A DNA stretch of 64,000 nt from Afipia sp. (lineage in GTDB: Bacteria > Pseudomonadota > Alphaproteobacteria > Rhizobiales > Xanthobacteraceae): contig JACQDM010000002.1 of the NCBI GenBank assembly GCA_016201045.1, positions 698,325 to 762,324 of the forward strand, in the 5' to 3' direction. Every line of letters begins with the position of its first letter. The stretch's first letter is position 1. This document shows positions 26,303 to 35,020 of this stretch, in pieces. The translations under genes were made by a program, and so were the position numbers. Below the pieces are notes generated by a model. That model worked only from the letters and a program-made list of their open reading frames with translations. It did not search any database and was not told the origin of the DNA.

Positions 26303-28492
26303 TCAGAACGTCATGCCGGCTTTGGCCATGAAGACGCGGCCGGGCAGGGGATAGATCGCGTATGAGCCCTGCATCGTGGCGCTGGCAATGCCGTAATCGT
26401 AATACTGCTTGTCGAGCAAGTTGATGACAGCGGCCGACCAAAAGAACTGGTCGACGGTGCCGCTCAGTTTCAGGTCGATTGTCGCGTTCGCCGGAATCAG
26501 CGGCTGGGTGTTCGGCTGATCGTTGTCGAATCGCCGACTGCTCCAGAATCGCGCGTTGGCATCAAACACCAGATATTTGTGCCAGACGTTCCACGAAAAT
26601 CCGGCACTTCCCGACAGTCGCGAGACCAGCGGCACATCGTTGCCGGCGAACGCACCTTCCTCGAACACCGCGCGCGTAAAGGCAAACCCGCCCTTCAGCA
26701 TGAAGGCCTCGTTGATGCGCAGCGATGCGCTCGTCTCCGTGCCGTAGCGATGCGTCGGATCGAGGTTGTAGTTGAAGAACTGCACCGGGTTGAAGTGGAT
26801 CTCGTTCTTCAGATGCATATCGTAGTAGCTGGTCTGAAAGTCGAAGCCGCCGCTATGAAAGCGAACGCCGCCTTCGACGTCGTAGGACGTTTGCGTGTTG
26901 AGCTGAAACGTCTGTGGGATCGGCGTGAAGAACGGCGGACCTTGGTAGGCGGGGCCGGTCACCACGCGCTCATCGACATTGGGGGTGCGGAATGCCTGCG
27001 CAGCGCGGGCAAACAATGTGAACGTCTGATTCAATCTGTGTTCGAGACCGATGTGGAGTGCATGGTTGGTTTCCGTCTTGTCGAGTGGCGACGCCTGTGC
27101 GGCAAGCGATCCGAACGGTGCGGTCGGGTCGTAACGGTCGCGCGCGGTCAGCGACATATACTGGATGCGTCCGCCATACGAGAAATCCGTCGTCGGCAAC
27201 AGGCCAAGCGTCTGTTGCCAGTAACCTGCAACGGTTTGCTGCGAGAGATTGTAGACGTGATTGGGCGGATCGAAATACTGCTGGCTGCGGTTGGAGTCGT
27301 ATTGATAGTTGTAATAATCAATGCCGGTCAGGATGTTCGACGAAATGCTTCCGAACATGTTCTTCATGCTCAGGCGCGGCGTGACCGACCAGGTCTGTAG
27401 CGTCGAATCGACATAGGCGTAGTTCAATCCGCCGATGCTGGCGGGATCGCCGAAGAAACCGGATTGCTGTTTCTTGTTGCGAACGCCGCCATCGACAATC
27501 AGCTCGGCGCCGGTCCATAGCGACTTGGTGAATCCGGCTGTGACGCTGTTGCCTTGCTTTTGACCGTAGTCGTAGGGCGTTCGCGTCGCGCGCGGATCGC
27601 CGAGCGTGCTGAAAAATGTCGCGCCGAAATCGATCGAATACATGTTCGCGAGCGTTCCCGGAAAGCCGAGTTGCAGACGATCAGCGGTGAGATTGAGAAA
27701 TGCGGTGAACTCCGGTGTCGTGTAGCGGATATCTCCGACGGCGTTCTGCTGATCGAGCTTGTTGTTGGCGCGGTAGCCGTCCGAGTGAACGGCGTTCGCG
27801 AACATTGACGATGACCACGGCCCGGCATTGGTGCTGACCGATGCGTTGCCCCCCCGCTGGCCATACGAGCCGACGCCGCCTTCGATGCGGCCTGCGTAGG
27901 GTTTGCCGCCGACACCCGTCTTGGTCACGATGTTGATCACGCCACCAACGGCGTTGTCGCCGTAGAGCACTGCACCCGAATTGCCGCGCGTGATCTCGAT
28001 TCGCTCGATCGACTGGATCGGAATCGTCGACAGATCGACACCCTGCAGATCGGCTTCGTTCAGCCGGCGTCCGTTGAGAAGAAACAGCGTGTTCGATGAC
28101 GCGAATGCGCCGAAGCTGCGCACGTCCACCACGCTGCCGGTGCCATTCACTGCGCCGAAAAGATTGGTGAGCTGGACGCCCGGTGCACTTGCGATGATCT
28201 CTTGAATGGTCTGGTTTGGCGCGCGCGCGATGTCGTCCGACGTGATGACCGTCGTCGATGCGCCGACGATACCGATGCTCGGCGCAGGTGCGGTTGTGGT
28301 CCCGGGTACGGTTGCGCTGCCACTGTTTGAATTGCCGCCCGTGTTGCTCAGCCGCGTTGTACTGACGTTGATTTCGGGCAGCGACGTGCTCTGGGCCAGA
28401 GCAGGGGTCGTCACCGATGCCGCGAGAAACGCAGAGATGAATGCGAGGTTAAACGGCGCTCGCGATCGAATTTTGCTAGAGGTCGAAGTCAC
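26303..28492 (-). CDS. TonB-dependent receptor, probably BtuB-like
   Basis: A 729-residue outer-membrane receptor. GTG 28492 is chosen: GGAG lies 7 nt upstream and the frame then begins directly with a signal peptide ending near PALAQS. A plug domain (TVITSDDIARAPNQTIQEII, then RSFGAFASSNTLFLLNGRRLNEADL, SIERIEITRG) is followed by the 22-strand barrel with the typical final aromatic residue (AGMTF). A cobalamin riboswitch lies upstream, which predicts a corrinoid ligand. No btuCDF or cob gene is adjacent. Confidence 0.92.
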   Translation of the reverse strand: MTSTSSKIRSRAPFNLAFISAFLAASVTTPALAQSTSLPEINVSTTRLSNTGGNSNSGSATVPGTTTAPAPSIGIVGASTTVITSDDIARAPNQTIQEIIASAPGVQLTNLFGAVNGTGSVVDVRSFGAFASSNTLFLLNGRRLNEADLQGVDLSTIPIQSIERIEITRGNSGAVLYGDNAVGGVINIVTKTGVGGKPYAGRIEGGVGSYGQRGGNASVSTNAGPWSSSMFANAVHSDGYRANNKLDQQNAVGDIRYTTPEFTAFLNLTADRLQLGFPGTLANMYSIDFGATFFSTLGDPRATRTPYDYGQKQGNSVTAGFTKSLWTGAELIVDGGVRNKKQQSGFFGDPASIGGLNYAYVDSTLQTWSVTPRLSMKNMFGSISSNILTGIDYYNYQYDSNRSQQYFDPPNHVYNLSQQTVAGYWQQTLGLLPTTDFSYGGRIQYMSLTARDRYDPTAPFGSLAAQASPLDKTETNHALHIGLEHRLNQTFTLFARAAQAFRTPNVDERVVTGPAYQGPPFFTPIPQTFQLNTQTSYDVEGGVRFHSGGFDFQTSYYDMHLKNEIHFNPVQFFNYNLDPTHRYGTETSASLRINEAFMLKGGFAFTRAVFEEGAFAGNDVPLVSRLSGSAGFSWNVWHKYLVFDANARFWSSRRFDNDQPNTQPLIPANATIDLKLSGTVDQFFWSAAVINLLDKQYYDYGIASATMQGSYAIYPLPGRVFMAKAGMTF

Positions 28493-28499
28493 GAATGTT

Positions 28500-28525
28500 C
28501 TCCATCGATTTTTGAAATCGCGGAG
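28500..28525 (-). promoter_or_regulatory. hairpin over the receptor ribosome site
   Basis: CTCC-(G)CGATTT-CAA-AAATCG-(AT)GGAG folds so that the GGAG used by the GTG start at 28492 is paired. With the riboswitch upstream it is a candidate for translational control. Confidence 0.5.
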
Positions 28526-28698
28526 GTGAGTATTCGTGACCATCAGGCATGACGAAGCACGGCAAGCGAACGCTGCCGAATTCTACATCACACTTGAGGA
28601 AACGAGCCATCGGCCAGTCCTCCGCAACGGTTACACATCGTCACCGCTGCGGAACACCGCCCCTTCGCACGCCCCGTGCGACGGAAGGATGACCGGTA

Positions 28699-28905
28699 CA
28701 GGCAGGTCTCCTGGCTCGCGGATCGTCACCGTTGCCCGCCTTCCCAAGTTCGGCTCGAAAGCCTTGCTCAGTGGCCTTTTGGACAACGGCTCACCGCTGA
28801 CAGTTGCGGGGGCAGCTCCGGATTTCACCGTGATCGACGCAATACGTTCATCACGGCGGCACCGAATTCCCTATTCGCCAGCTTGCGCTGGCACCTGTGC
28901 CGTGC
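28699..28905 (-). promoter_or_regulatory. cobalamin riboswitch
   Basis: All main parts of the B12 aptamer are readable on the minus strand: the 5' arm ACAGGTGCC, the core GGTGAAATCCGG-AGCTGCCCCCGCAACTGT, GGGAAGG, and the 3' box GAGCCAGGAGACCTGCC at 28701-28717. The gap 28493-28981 also holds a second stem (CCGCAGCGG / CCGTTGCGG, near 28625-28655) between the aptamer and the gene. It is expected to reduce receptor expression when adenosylcobalamin is plentiful. Confidence 0.95.
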
Positions 28906-28981
28906 GGGCAATCAAGCGTTCGTTGGTTGCCATGTCAATGCCACAATGCGTATCAACGCGGAGAGAATGGGTTTGGACTGA

Positions 28982-29407
28982 ATGCGTTGTAATTCGGCGA
29001 CATCGTTGAAAGTCGTGCTTCTGCTGTCGGTAGCTGCCGCGATGGCGGACTGCGCGTCGAGCGACAATCTTTCCTTCACCTCGGATCGCGACGAAGCCGT
29101 GCAGGTCGTCCCGCCGAACTATCGGGCCGAGTTGCTGGCGCTTCTCAAGACCTATCTCAACGATCCGCGCGGAATCCGGGAGGCCATGATCGCCGAGCCC
29201 GTCCTGCGCAAGATCGGCAGCCGACAACGCTATGTCGCCTGCATGAAATTCAACGCGCGGGATTCGGATGGCAGCTATGGCGGCTCGAAAGAGCGCGGCG
29301 CGTTGTTCGTCGATGGGCGGCTCGACCGTATCATCGAAAAGCCGGAAGATATGTGCGCGGGCGCGACCTACGCGCCGTTTCCAGAACTCGAAAAGCTGAC
29401 GCGCTAG
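28982..29407 (+). CDS. hypothetical secreted or lipoprotein-like protein
   Basis: A 141-residue protein. The N-terminal hydrophobic stretch ends in AAAMADCASSD; the Cys could be a lipidation site but the preceding residues do not fit a standard lipobox. The rest is soluble, with VQVVPPNYRAELLALLKTYLNDPRGIREAMI, and reads like a conserved family of small alphaproteobacterial exported proteins. Its stop codon overlaps the end of the convergent serine hydrolase gene by 4 nt. Confidence 0.65.
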   Translation: MRCNSATSLKVVLLLSVAAAMADCASSDNLSFTSDRDEAVQVVPPNYRAELLALLKTYLNDPRGIREAMIAEPVLRKIGSRQRYVACMKFNARDSDGSYGGSKERGALFVDGRLDRIIEKPEDMCAGATYAPFPELEKLTR

Positions 29408-30594
29408 GAAAAGCGTTTTGCCACTGCGTCGCATGCGCGCCGCCATGCTCGCACGCTGTCGAAATCCGCAGGCGTGTCGTCCGCTCCGTTGCGAACCACG
29501 ACGACTTCGGATGGCGGGTCGATGTAGATGAACTGGCCGTGGATGCCCCAGCACATCAATGTGTGGCGCTTGCGGTCGATCTGGTAGAATTTGCTACGAT
29601 AGCTCGCGCCCGGGAAGACTTCGGCGAATTCGCCGCGCGCCCACGGTTGCGGGTCGCCATTGTCGACGATGTCGTCGATCCACCAACCCGGTACCACCTG
29701 TCTGCCATTCGCGACACCGCGCCGCCGGATCATTTCGCCGAAGCGCGCGAGGTCGCGCGGAGCCGCGCAGATGCCGCCGGCCGTTCGCATCGCGCCTTCG
29801 CGGTCGAGCGTGATGTAAGCGTCCACTTCAGCGCCCATCGGCTGCCAGAGAAGTTCGCTCAATAGCTCCGCGTATGCGCGGCCGGCTGCCCGCTCGTAGA
29901 CCCAGCCGAGCAGGTCGGTGTTGGTTGAGACATAATGGAATGTCTCGCCGTGCTTCTTGCCGTCCGGCTTTTGCGTGGCGAGGTATTCGCGCAACGCTGG
30001 TGATAATTTTCCGGGCGGGATCACATCCCAGCCTACGGCGAGACGATACCTCGCGACGTCTCCGTCGGGGTCTTCGTAATCTTCGACAAACGAGATGCCA
30101 ACCGTCATGTCGAGCAGGTGGCGCACATTGCAGCCGCCATAGACGGACGCGGCGACCTCGGGGACGTAGTCGGTCACGGGCCTTTTCGGATCGAGCAGTC
30201 CGCGATCGACAAGAATTCCGCCGAGTGCGCCGGTGATCGATTTGCTTACCGAGAAAACGATGTGCGGCGCCAGCGGATCAAGGCCATGCGCGAACCATTC
30301 GCTCGCGATCTTGCCCCGATGCAGTACCGTGAACCCCTTGGCGCGGGTCTCGCGCAATAGTCCGTTGAGCGTGACTTGCTTGCCGCCGAAGCCTTCGAAC
30401 GTGACGTGACCCAATTCGACCAGCGCGTTGTCGAGCGGGGCAGGCGATTTGGACGCCGGGATGTTCGCCGTCGGCAACAGTTGACGGACGTTGTGGAAAC
30501 TCCAGTCGCTGAACGGCTGCCGGCGCCAGTTCGCCAAGGTGACGATCTTGTCGCGCGCGGGCGGGAATTCGCTCATCAGTCTTTTGGCGGTCAT
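29404..30594 (-). CDS. serine hydrolase of the beta-lactamase (class C/EstB) superfamily
   Basis: A 396-residue protein. The SxxK motif is in VFSVSKSITGALGG, a YxS motif (HYVSTNTDLLG) follows in the second position, and the final block WGIHGQFIYIDP has the H/K-x-G-type motif. No export signal is visible, so it is probably cytoplasmic. Such proteins are esterases, D-aminopeptidases or amidases rather than true beta-lactamases. Substrate unknown. Confidence 0.88.
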   Translation of the reverse strand: MTAKRLMSEFPPARDKIVTLANWRRQPFSDWSFHNVRQLLPTANIPASKSPAPLDNALVELGHVTFEGFGGKQVTLNGLLRETRAKGFTVLHRGKIASEWFAHGLDPLAPHIVFSVSKSITGALGGILVDRGLLDPKRPVTDYVPEVAASVYGGCNVRHLLDMTVGISFVEDYEDPDGDVARYRLAVGWDVIPPGKLSPALREYLATQKPDGKKHGETFHYVSTNTDLLGWVYERAAGRAYAELLSELLWQPMGAEVDAYITLDREGAMRTAGGICAAPRDLARFGEMIRRRGVANGRQVVPGWWIDDIVDNGDPQPWARGEFAEVFPGASYRSKFYQIDRKRHTLMCWGIHGQFIYIDPPSEVVVVRNGADDTPADFDSVRAWRRACDAVAKRFS

Positions 30595-30789
30595 GGCGTC
30601 TCGCTGATTTTGAAAGCGAGGCGCATCTTGCGGCTAAATCCGCTCAAGACAATCTTGCGCCGCACAAGATCAATGGCCGCAGCTGCCTGAAATCCAAGAG
30701 AATCGGACTCGGAATTGAAAAATCGGCAAGGGGACTCGCTAAAAACAATGTGCGGGACTCTTCGCGGGCCTGCCGATCAAATCCTATCC

Positions 30790-30906
30790 ATGATGATGAT
30801 TCCCAAATTGGCGGCGATCGAATCGCTGTCGCTGAACGCCGCGTTGGCAATGGTGCTGGTCGTGGCCGCATCTGCCAACGCGATCTGTCTGCTGTCGTAT
30901 CTCTAA
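30790..30906 (+). CDS. possible 38-residue membrane peptide
   Basis: A frame of 38 residues (MMMIPKLAAIESLSL, then a hydrophobic helix) ends just before the perfect hairpin at 30934-30970. No ribosome site is visible, so coding is doubtful. Confidence 0.25.
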   Translation: MMMIPKLAAIESLSLNAALAMVLVVAASANAICLLSYL

Positions 30907-30933
30907 GCTGCCCCACTCCGGCTTCGGATACGC

Positions 30934-30970
30934 GACGGCTCCCGATTCGCTGTTCGAATCGGGAGCCGTC
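30934..30970. terminator. 16-bp perfect hairpin between convergent units
   Basis: GACGGCTCCCGATTCG, a 5-nt loop, and the exact complement. There is no T-run on either side. It lies 27 nt from the stop of the PRC-barrel gene on the minus strand. Confidence 0.55.
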
Positions 30971-30996
30971 GATGCAGATTTTGGACCGGACGAACG

Positions 30997-31527
30997 TTAC
31001 TTCTTGTAGTCCGAATATTTGAACGCCGGCATTGCCTTCAGCTGGTCCTTGGTCGCGCTGATGACGGCGTGATCCGGGTACCAGTTGTCGTGCGCCGCGC
31101 CCATCGAGCCGCTGTTGATCGCCGACGCCGAGCCCGTCGTCGTGGTGGACGATGCCGGTGCACCCATCGGGGCGGTGCCGCTCGCCGACGATGTTTTCAC
31201 GGGTGCATCGACCCACTTCAGCTGATCGAAATTGACCGCGACGTTCTGCTCGCCGACACCAAGGAAGCCGCCGACACCGAGGATCACGGCGCTAACCTTG
31301 CCGGAATTGTCGAGCAGCACTTCATTGATGTCGCCGACCTTCTCGTTGCCGTCGTTATAGACGTTCAGGCCGACGAGTTTCGAAGCGCGCCACGATCCTT
31401 TCACATCCTGCGCCGTGCTGATGGCACTGGCCGATGGCGAAGTCGATGTGTTGGCGGTTTGCGCGAGCGCGGCTCCGCTCACCAACGCGGTTCCAAACAT
31501 CGCTGCAGCGAGATATTTCGCAATCAT
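30997..31527 (-). CDS. secreted PRC-barrel domain protein
   Basis: A 176-residue protein. A strong AAGGAGG site precedes ATG 31527. A signal peptide ends near GAALAQT; the PRC-barrel core is SKLVGLNVYNDGNEKVGDINEVLLDNSGKVSAVILGVGGFLGVG, and a Ser/Thr/Ala-rich linker leads to a short C-terminal block (WYPDHAVISATKDQLKAMPAF). Rhizobiales have many exported PRC-barrel proteins, often stress-linked; the role is unknown. Confidence 0.87.
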   Translation of the reverse strand: MIAKYLAAAMFGTALVSGAALAQTANTSTSPSASAISTAQDVKGSWRASKLVGLNVYNDGNEKVGDINEVLLDNSGKVSAVILGVGGFLGVGEQNVAVNFDQLKWVDAPVKTSSASGTAPMGAPASSTTTTGSASAINSGSMGAAHDNWYPDHAVISATKDQLKAMPAFKYSDYKK

Positions 31528-31678
31528 GTGTTCCTCCTTCAGATCAAAATGAGAGGTGGAAGAACACGAGACTGCTGCTGTTGTTCCGGGAACTCGGATT
31601 TTTCGTTGCTGCCAATTCATCACGCCGCGATTCAGCGCCGACAGCAAAATTGAATCGGAGCGGAGGAACTGGAACCGC

Positions 31679-31810
31679 TTACTTGCGCATCTGCTCGACG
31701 GACCAGATGTCGAAGATTCCCAGATTGTAAAGAAACGCCAAGACTGCAGCGATCCCGATGACGGCGAGTGCGACCTTGTGGTGCGTGCGGAAGCCGCCGG
31801 TCTCGTTCAT
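31679..31810 (-). CDS. 43-residue single-span membrane protein
   Basis: ATG 31810 has AAGGA 7 nt upstream. The protein starts MNETGGFRTHHKVALAV, with one hydrophobic helix of about 20 residues and a short tail ending VEQMRK. It lies 29 nt after tRNA-Thr in the same orientation. No family is recognised. The well-placed ribosome site and typical topology argue that it is real. Confidence 0.5.
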   Translation of the reverse strand: MNETGGFRTHHKVALAVIGIAAVLAFLYNLGIFDIWSVEQMRK

Positions 31811-31839
31811 CGCCTGATCCTTCACAGTCGCGGGAATGG

Positions 31840-31914
31840 TGGTGCCGGTTGAGAGGATTGAACTCCCGACCTTCGGTTTACAAAACCGCTGCTCTACCGC
31901 TGAGCTAAACCGGC
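31840..31914 (-). tRNA. tRNA-Thr (TGT)
   Basis: A cloverleaf with acceptor GCCGGTT / AACCGGC, D-arm GCTC...GAGC, anticodon loop TTTGTAA (anticodon TGT), T-loop GTTCAATCC and an encoded CCA. Confidence 0.95.
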
Positions 31915-32177
31915 CAAATCCAAGAATGCATGACGGTTTCCGAAATCCGCTTCGTACTTTTTAGCGTCATGTGCGGGGAAACAGCTATCAGCGCCGCCGC
32001 CGGGGGACAAGATCGGCCGGGGAGCTGCTGGTTAATTTCCCAATCGTTATCGCAATGATTCACAATTGACGGACGCCTGATGCTTACGCGTTAGGCTTAC
32101 CTGGCGAATGAACTGCGCCTTTAACACCTTACCGGAGCAACTGAATTAGGGTCCGGCAGCTTTTGAAAGGCTGCCTC

Positions 32178-32627
32178 ATGCGCTTTGCATTGGTCGTTCT
32201 GATGTCGCTCGCCTCGCTGGTTTCGGCAGTTGCCGATACCGGGCCCGTGCGCGTGATTCCGGGTAAGCCCGGCGTGCCCGTTTTCATCAACGGCCGCGAA
32301 GTCTCGTACGCCGTGGTCGAAGGCGACTGGGGCCTGGCCAAGAACGTTCACGTTCAGCCGACAGTTTATGGCGGCTGGGATCGCTATTACGCACCTGAAG
32401 TCGGTCACTGGTATCCGAGTTTCGGACGCGTCCCTGGTTATGGTCGCCTTGAAATTCAGCCGCCCGCCAATCGCGTGCTGCCGCAACCGGCGGAAAGCTA
32501 TTACCGCTCGTGGTCGGCGCAGTCCGCGCCGCCGGCACCGCAGGTGCCGGTCAATCCGCCACCGATCATCGTTGCACCTCAGGTCGGCGGAAATTCACCG
32601 CATGGTCCGCATCCCCATCATCACTAA
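32178..32627 (+). CDS. hypothetical exported protein
   Basis: A 149-residue protein; ATG 32178 is preferred (GAAAGG 7 nt before) over TTG 32163. A signal peptide is followed by VRVIPGKPGVPVFINGREVSYAVVEGDWG and a proline-rich C-terminus ending in a His-rich tail (HGPHPHHH). No enzyme motif. Similar short exported proteins occur in Bradyrhizobium-type genomes without known role. It is 36 nt upstream of another secreted protein gene and probably in the same operon. Confidence 0.65.
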   Translation: MRFALVVLMSLASLVSAVADTGPVRVIPGKPGVPVFINGREVSYAVVEGDWGLAKNVHVQPTVYGGWDRYYAPEVGHWYPSFGRVPGYGRLEIQPPANRVLPQPAESYYRSWSAQSAPPAPQVPVNPPPIIVAPQVGGNSPHGPHPHHH

Positions 32628-32663
32628 AAGCACCAAGCAACAAACGTTCAACAGGAGAGAGTA

Positions 32664-33281
32664 ATGCGTCAGACGATCACAAAATTGGTTGCGGGTGCGG
32701 CGCTGGCCGTCACCCTCGGAGCCGCAACGGCATCCGCGTGCGAGGTCTTCAATCCTTGCGGCGGCGGATTGTTTCAGAGCGGCTACAACTACAATTACGG
32801 CTATCGCGCCGGCTACGGCTATAACGGCTACGCGGGGGGCTGCGGCGTTGTCGCAGGCGGCTGCGGTGTCGTCGCAACAGGTTGCGGCGTGATCGCCGGT
32901 GGCTGCGGCGGCTATGTCGGCTACGGTTATCACGCCGAGCGTCTGCCTGACCCGACGGGTCCGCAGTATTACTACGTCAATCAGGGTCCGACCTACACCG
33001 GACCGGGCAACTATGCGCCTGCGCCTGTCTATCAGGAGCGTACCGTGACTGGCTGGCAGGGTTATGACGAAGTCGGTCCTTCGGCCTACACCGTTGCGCG
33101 CCGCTATCATTACCGTCCGTATCGCGTCGGCCCCGTGTATCACTATGCACGCCGCCCGGCCTATCGCTATGGCTACGCGCATCGCTACTACGCTCCGCGC
33201 TACTCGCACATGTACGGCCCGCGCGTTCGTTACGCGCCGCGTCCGGGCAGCTACGGCCACCCGCTGCGCTACAAGTTCTGA
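32664..33281 (+). CDS. secreted Tyr/Gly-rich protein with GGCGVVA repeats
   Basis: A 205-residue protein. A signal peptide ending near ATASA is followed by a Tyr/Asn/Gly segment, four tandem copies of a seven-residue unit (GGCGVVA, GGCGVVA, TGCGVIA, GGCGGYV) that space cysteines evenly, and a C-terminal part rich in Tyr, Arg and Pro. It looks like an envelope or matrix structural protein that could be cross-linked through cysteines or tyrosines. A terminator follows. No family assigned. Confidence 0.65.
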   Translation: MRQTITKLVAGAALAVTLGAATASACEVFNPCGGGLFQSGYNYNYGYRAGYGYNGYAGGCGVVAGGCGVVATGCGVIAGGCGGYVGYGYHAERLPDPTGPQYYYVNQGPTYTGPGNYAPAPVYQERTVTGWQGYDEVGPSAYTVARRYHYRPYRVGPVYHYARRPAYRYGYAHRYYAPRYSHMYGPRVRYAPRPGSYGHPLRYKF

Positions 33282-33302
33282 TTTTTGGTTGATCTGAAAA
33301 TC

Positions 33303-33335
33303 GGCGTCCGTCTGCACATCGCAGGCGGGCGTTTT
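33303..33335 (+). terminator. terminator after the Tyr/Gly-rich gene
   Basis: A stem with some G-U pairs, CGTCCGTCTGC / GCAGGCGGGCG, loop ACATC, followed by TTTTGCTTT. It lies 23 nt beyond the stop. Confidence 0.7.
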
Positions 33336-33339
33336 GCTT

Positions 33340-34203
33340 TCAGCTTTTCAACAATCCGAGACGGCTTGCGCCGATGTAGAGCGCCAGCGCTGCCGCGTTC
33401 GACACGTTGAGACTTTTGATCGCGCCGGGCATGTCCATGCGCGCGACGGCGCTGCAGGTATCGCGCGTGAGCTGACGCAGCCCCTTGCCTTCGGCGCCGA
33501 GAACCAGCGCAAGCGGCGTGTGCAGTTTGATCGCGGCGAGGTCTTCCGAGCCTTCGCTATCGAGACCGACTGTCATGAAGCCGGCATCGTTCATCTCGCC
33601 CAGCGCGCGATGCAGGTTCGGCACCTCCACGATCGGCACATGCTCGAGCGCGCCGGACGCCGACTTCGCCAGTACGCCGGTGGCCTCCGGGCTGTGGCGC
33701 GACGTCGTCACCACGGCTTTCACATTGAACGCAGCCGCCGAGCGCAGGATCGCGCCGACATTGTGCGGATCGGTGATCTGATCGAGTACCAGCACGATTC
33801 CATCCTGCGGCAGGTCGCCGATATGCGGCGCGTCCAAGGGATCGGCTTCGGCCAGCAGCCCCTGATGCACGGCGTCGGGGCCGAGGCGGCGATCGATGTC
33901 CTGCGGGCGCACGAGTTCGGGCGGAACGCGCGTGTCGATGTTCTCGTCCTTCAGGCGACGCTCCGCGTTTTCAGTGACAAGGAGCTTGCGGATGCGCCGG
34001 GCAGGGTTCGCGAGCGCTGCCGTGACCGTATGCCAGCCGTAAAGGACCACCGGCCCATCGCTGGATTCGCCGTGCCGGCGGTCGCCTCTGCCGCCAGCGT
34101 TGCGCCGGTCTGGGCGTCCGCCGTCACGCCCCTTGTTCCGGCCGTAGTCCCGCGCGGCACCTTTGCCGCCGCCAAAATGCGATTTTCGCGTCCGGTCGTT
34201 CAT
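33340..34203 (-). CDS. rlmB: 23S rRNA (guanosine-2'-O)-methyltransferase RlmB-like, SpoU family
   Basis: A 287-residue protein. ATG 34203 is preferred (MNDRTRKSHFGG); the frame continues upstream without support. A basic Gly/Arg tail of 45 residues is followed by the substrate-binding domain (VLYGWHTVTAALANPARRIRKL) and the SPOUT knot: LDQITDPHNVGAILRSAAAF, LVLGAEGKGL and SLNVSNAAALALY. It methylates the 2'-hydroxyl of a guanosine in 23S rRNA. Assignment to RlmB rather than a sister TrmH-type enzyme is by overall pattern. Confidence 0.92.
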   Translation of the reverse strand: MNDRTRKSHFGGGKGAARDYGRNKGRDGGRPDRRNAGGRGDRRHGESSDGPVVLYGWHTVTAALANPARRIRKLLVTENAERRLKDENIDTRVPPELVRPQDIDRRLGPDAVHQGLLAEADPLDAPHIGDLPQDGIVLVLDQITDPHNVGAILRSAAAFNVKAVVTTSRHSPEATGVLAKSASGALEHVPIVEVPNLHRALGEMNDAGFMTVGLDSEGSEDLAAIKLHTPLALVLGAEGKGLRQLTRDTCSAVARMDMPGAIKSLNVSNAAALALYIGASRLGLLKS

Positions 34204-34402
34204 GCCGCGCTTGTCCCACGCAGTTGAAATAATGGCAATTTGGGGCGTTCCGGCCGGGGCATAAATTGGACGGCCTTGGTTGACTTTACCCGCATGCATC
34301 GCCCATAAACGCGCCAATCGGGAGCCCGCGTGCGGGCACGTTTTTCCGCCACCTTTGGCCTTCCAGCCGCCGTCCGGCGGGCGGGTCGCGATGGCGTCAG
34401 AC

Positions 34403-34488
34403 GGGGGAGTGTCCCGAGTGGCAAAGGGAGCTGACTGTAAATCAGCCGTCTTATGACTTCGAAGGTTCGAGTCCTTCTTCCCCCACCA
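34403..34488 (+). tRNA. tRNA-Tyr (GTA)
   Basis: An 86-nt class II tRNA with a long variable arm, acceptor GGGGGAG / CTTCCCCC-type pairing, anticodon GTA at 34437-34439 and encoded CCA. It is divergent from rlmB. Confidence 0.95.
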
Positions 34489-34491
34489 ATT

Positions 34492-34524
34492 AAAACGCTC
34501 GGGAAGTTTTTTCCCGAGCGTTTT
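34492..34524. terminator. bidirectional terminator
   Basis: A 14-bp perfect stem (AAAACGCTCGGGAA and its complement) with T-rich flanks on both strands. It serves tRNA-Tyr and the convergent DUF3551 gene. Confidence 0.9.
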
Positions 34525-34544
34525 TCATTTCAGCTGATGAACGG

Positions 34545-34790
34545 TCAATAGCCGCGATACGGACGCGCGCCATATTGCCGCGCAAACGCGTATTTCGGAT
34601 TTTCCTGGCAATAGGCGTTGCGGCCGGAGGCGCTCGCCATGCATTGCGCATAGGTGTTGTAGTAGCAGGTGCCGGGACCCGGCTGCCATCCTTCCAAAAG
34701 GCAGAAGCGGTAGTCCCGCGCCTGCGCGGCACCGGCATTGAGCGCCAGCACGCCAGCAAGGGTAGCGAAGGCCAAAAGTGCGTTACGCAT
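34545..34790 (-). CDS. DUF3551 small secreted protein
   Basis: An 81-residue protein. AAGGAG lies 7 nt before ATG 34790. The signal peptide ends near AQARD; the mature part has the DUF3551 pattern RDYRFCLLEG...GTCYYNTYAQCMASASGRNAYCQENP, with four cysteines that could form two disulfides. The family is abundant in Bradyrhizobium-type genomes and of unknown function. Confidence 0.88.
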   Translation of the reverse strand: MRNALLAFATLAGVLALNAGAAQARDYRFCLLEGWQPGPGTCYYNTYAQCMASASGRNAYCQENPKYAFARQYGARPYRGY

Positions 34791-34911
34791 GGGCTTTCTC
34801 CTTATGTTCAGACCAAGAACCCGGAGCCTGAAGCAACGTTCCGGGGCTGCATGCACGCTGTGCACTTAGTATTGAGACACACCAAGTGCCATGCTAGTTC
34901 AACGAATGTTC

Positions 34912-34985
34912 GCGGGTGTAGCTCAATGGTAGAGCAGCAGCCTTCCAAGCTGAATACGAGGGTTCGATTCCCTTCACCCGCTCCA
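34912..34985 (+). tRNA. tRNA-Gly (TCC), copy 1
   Basis: A complete cloverleaf: acceptor GCGGGTG / CACCCGC, anticodon loop CTTCCAA, T-loop GTTCGATTC, encoded CCA. Confidence 0.96.
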
Positions 34986-35020
34986 GCTTTCCCGTCAATA
35001 ATCAGCCGTCGGTGGCCAGC

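Noticed and set aside
30715..30789. Extended start of the small membrane peptide
   Set aside because: No ribosome site and no sequence support; only the 38-residue version is kept, at low confidence.
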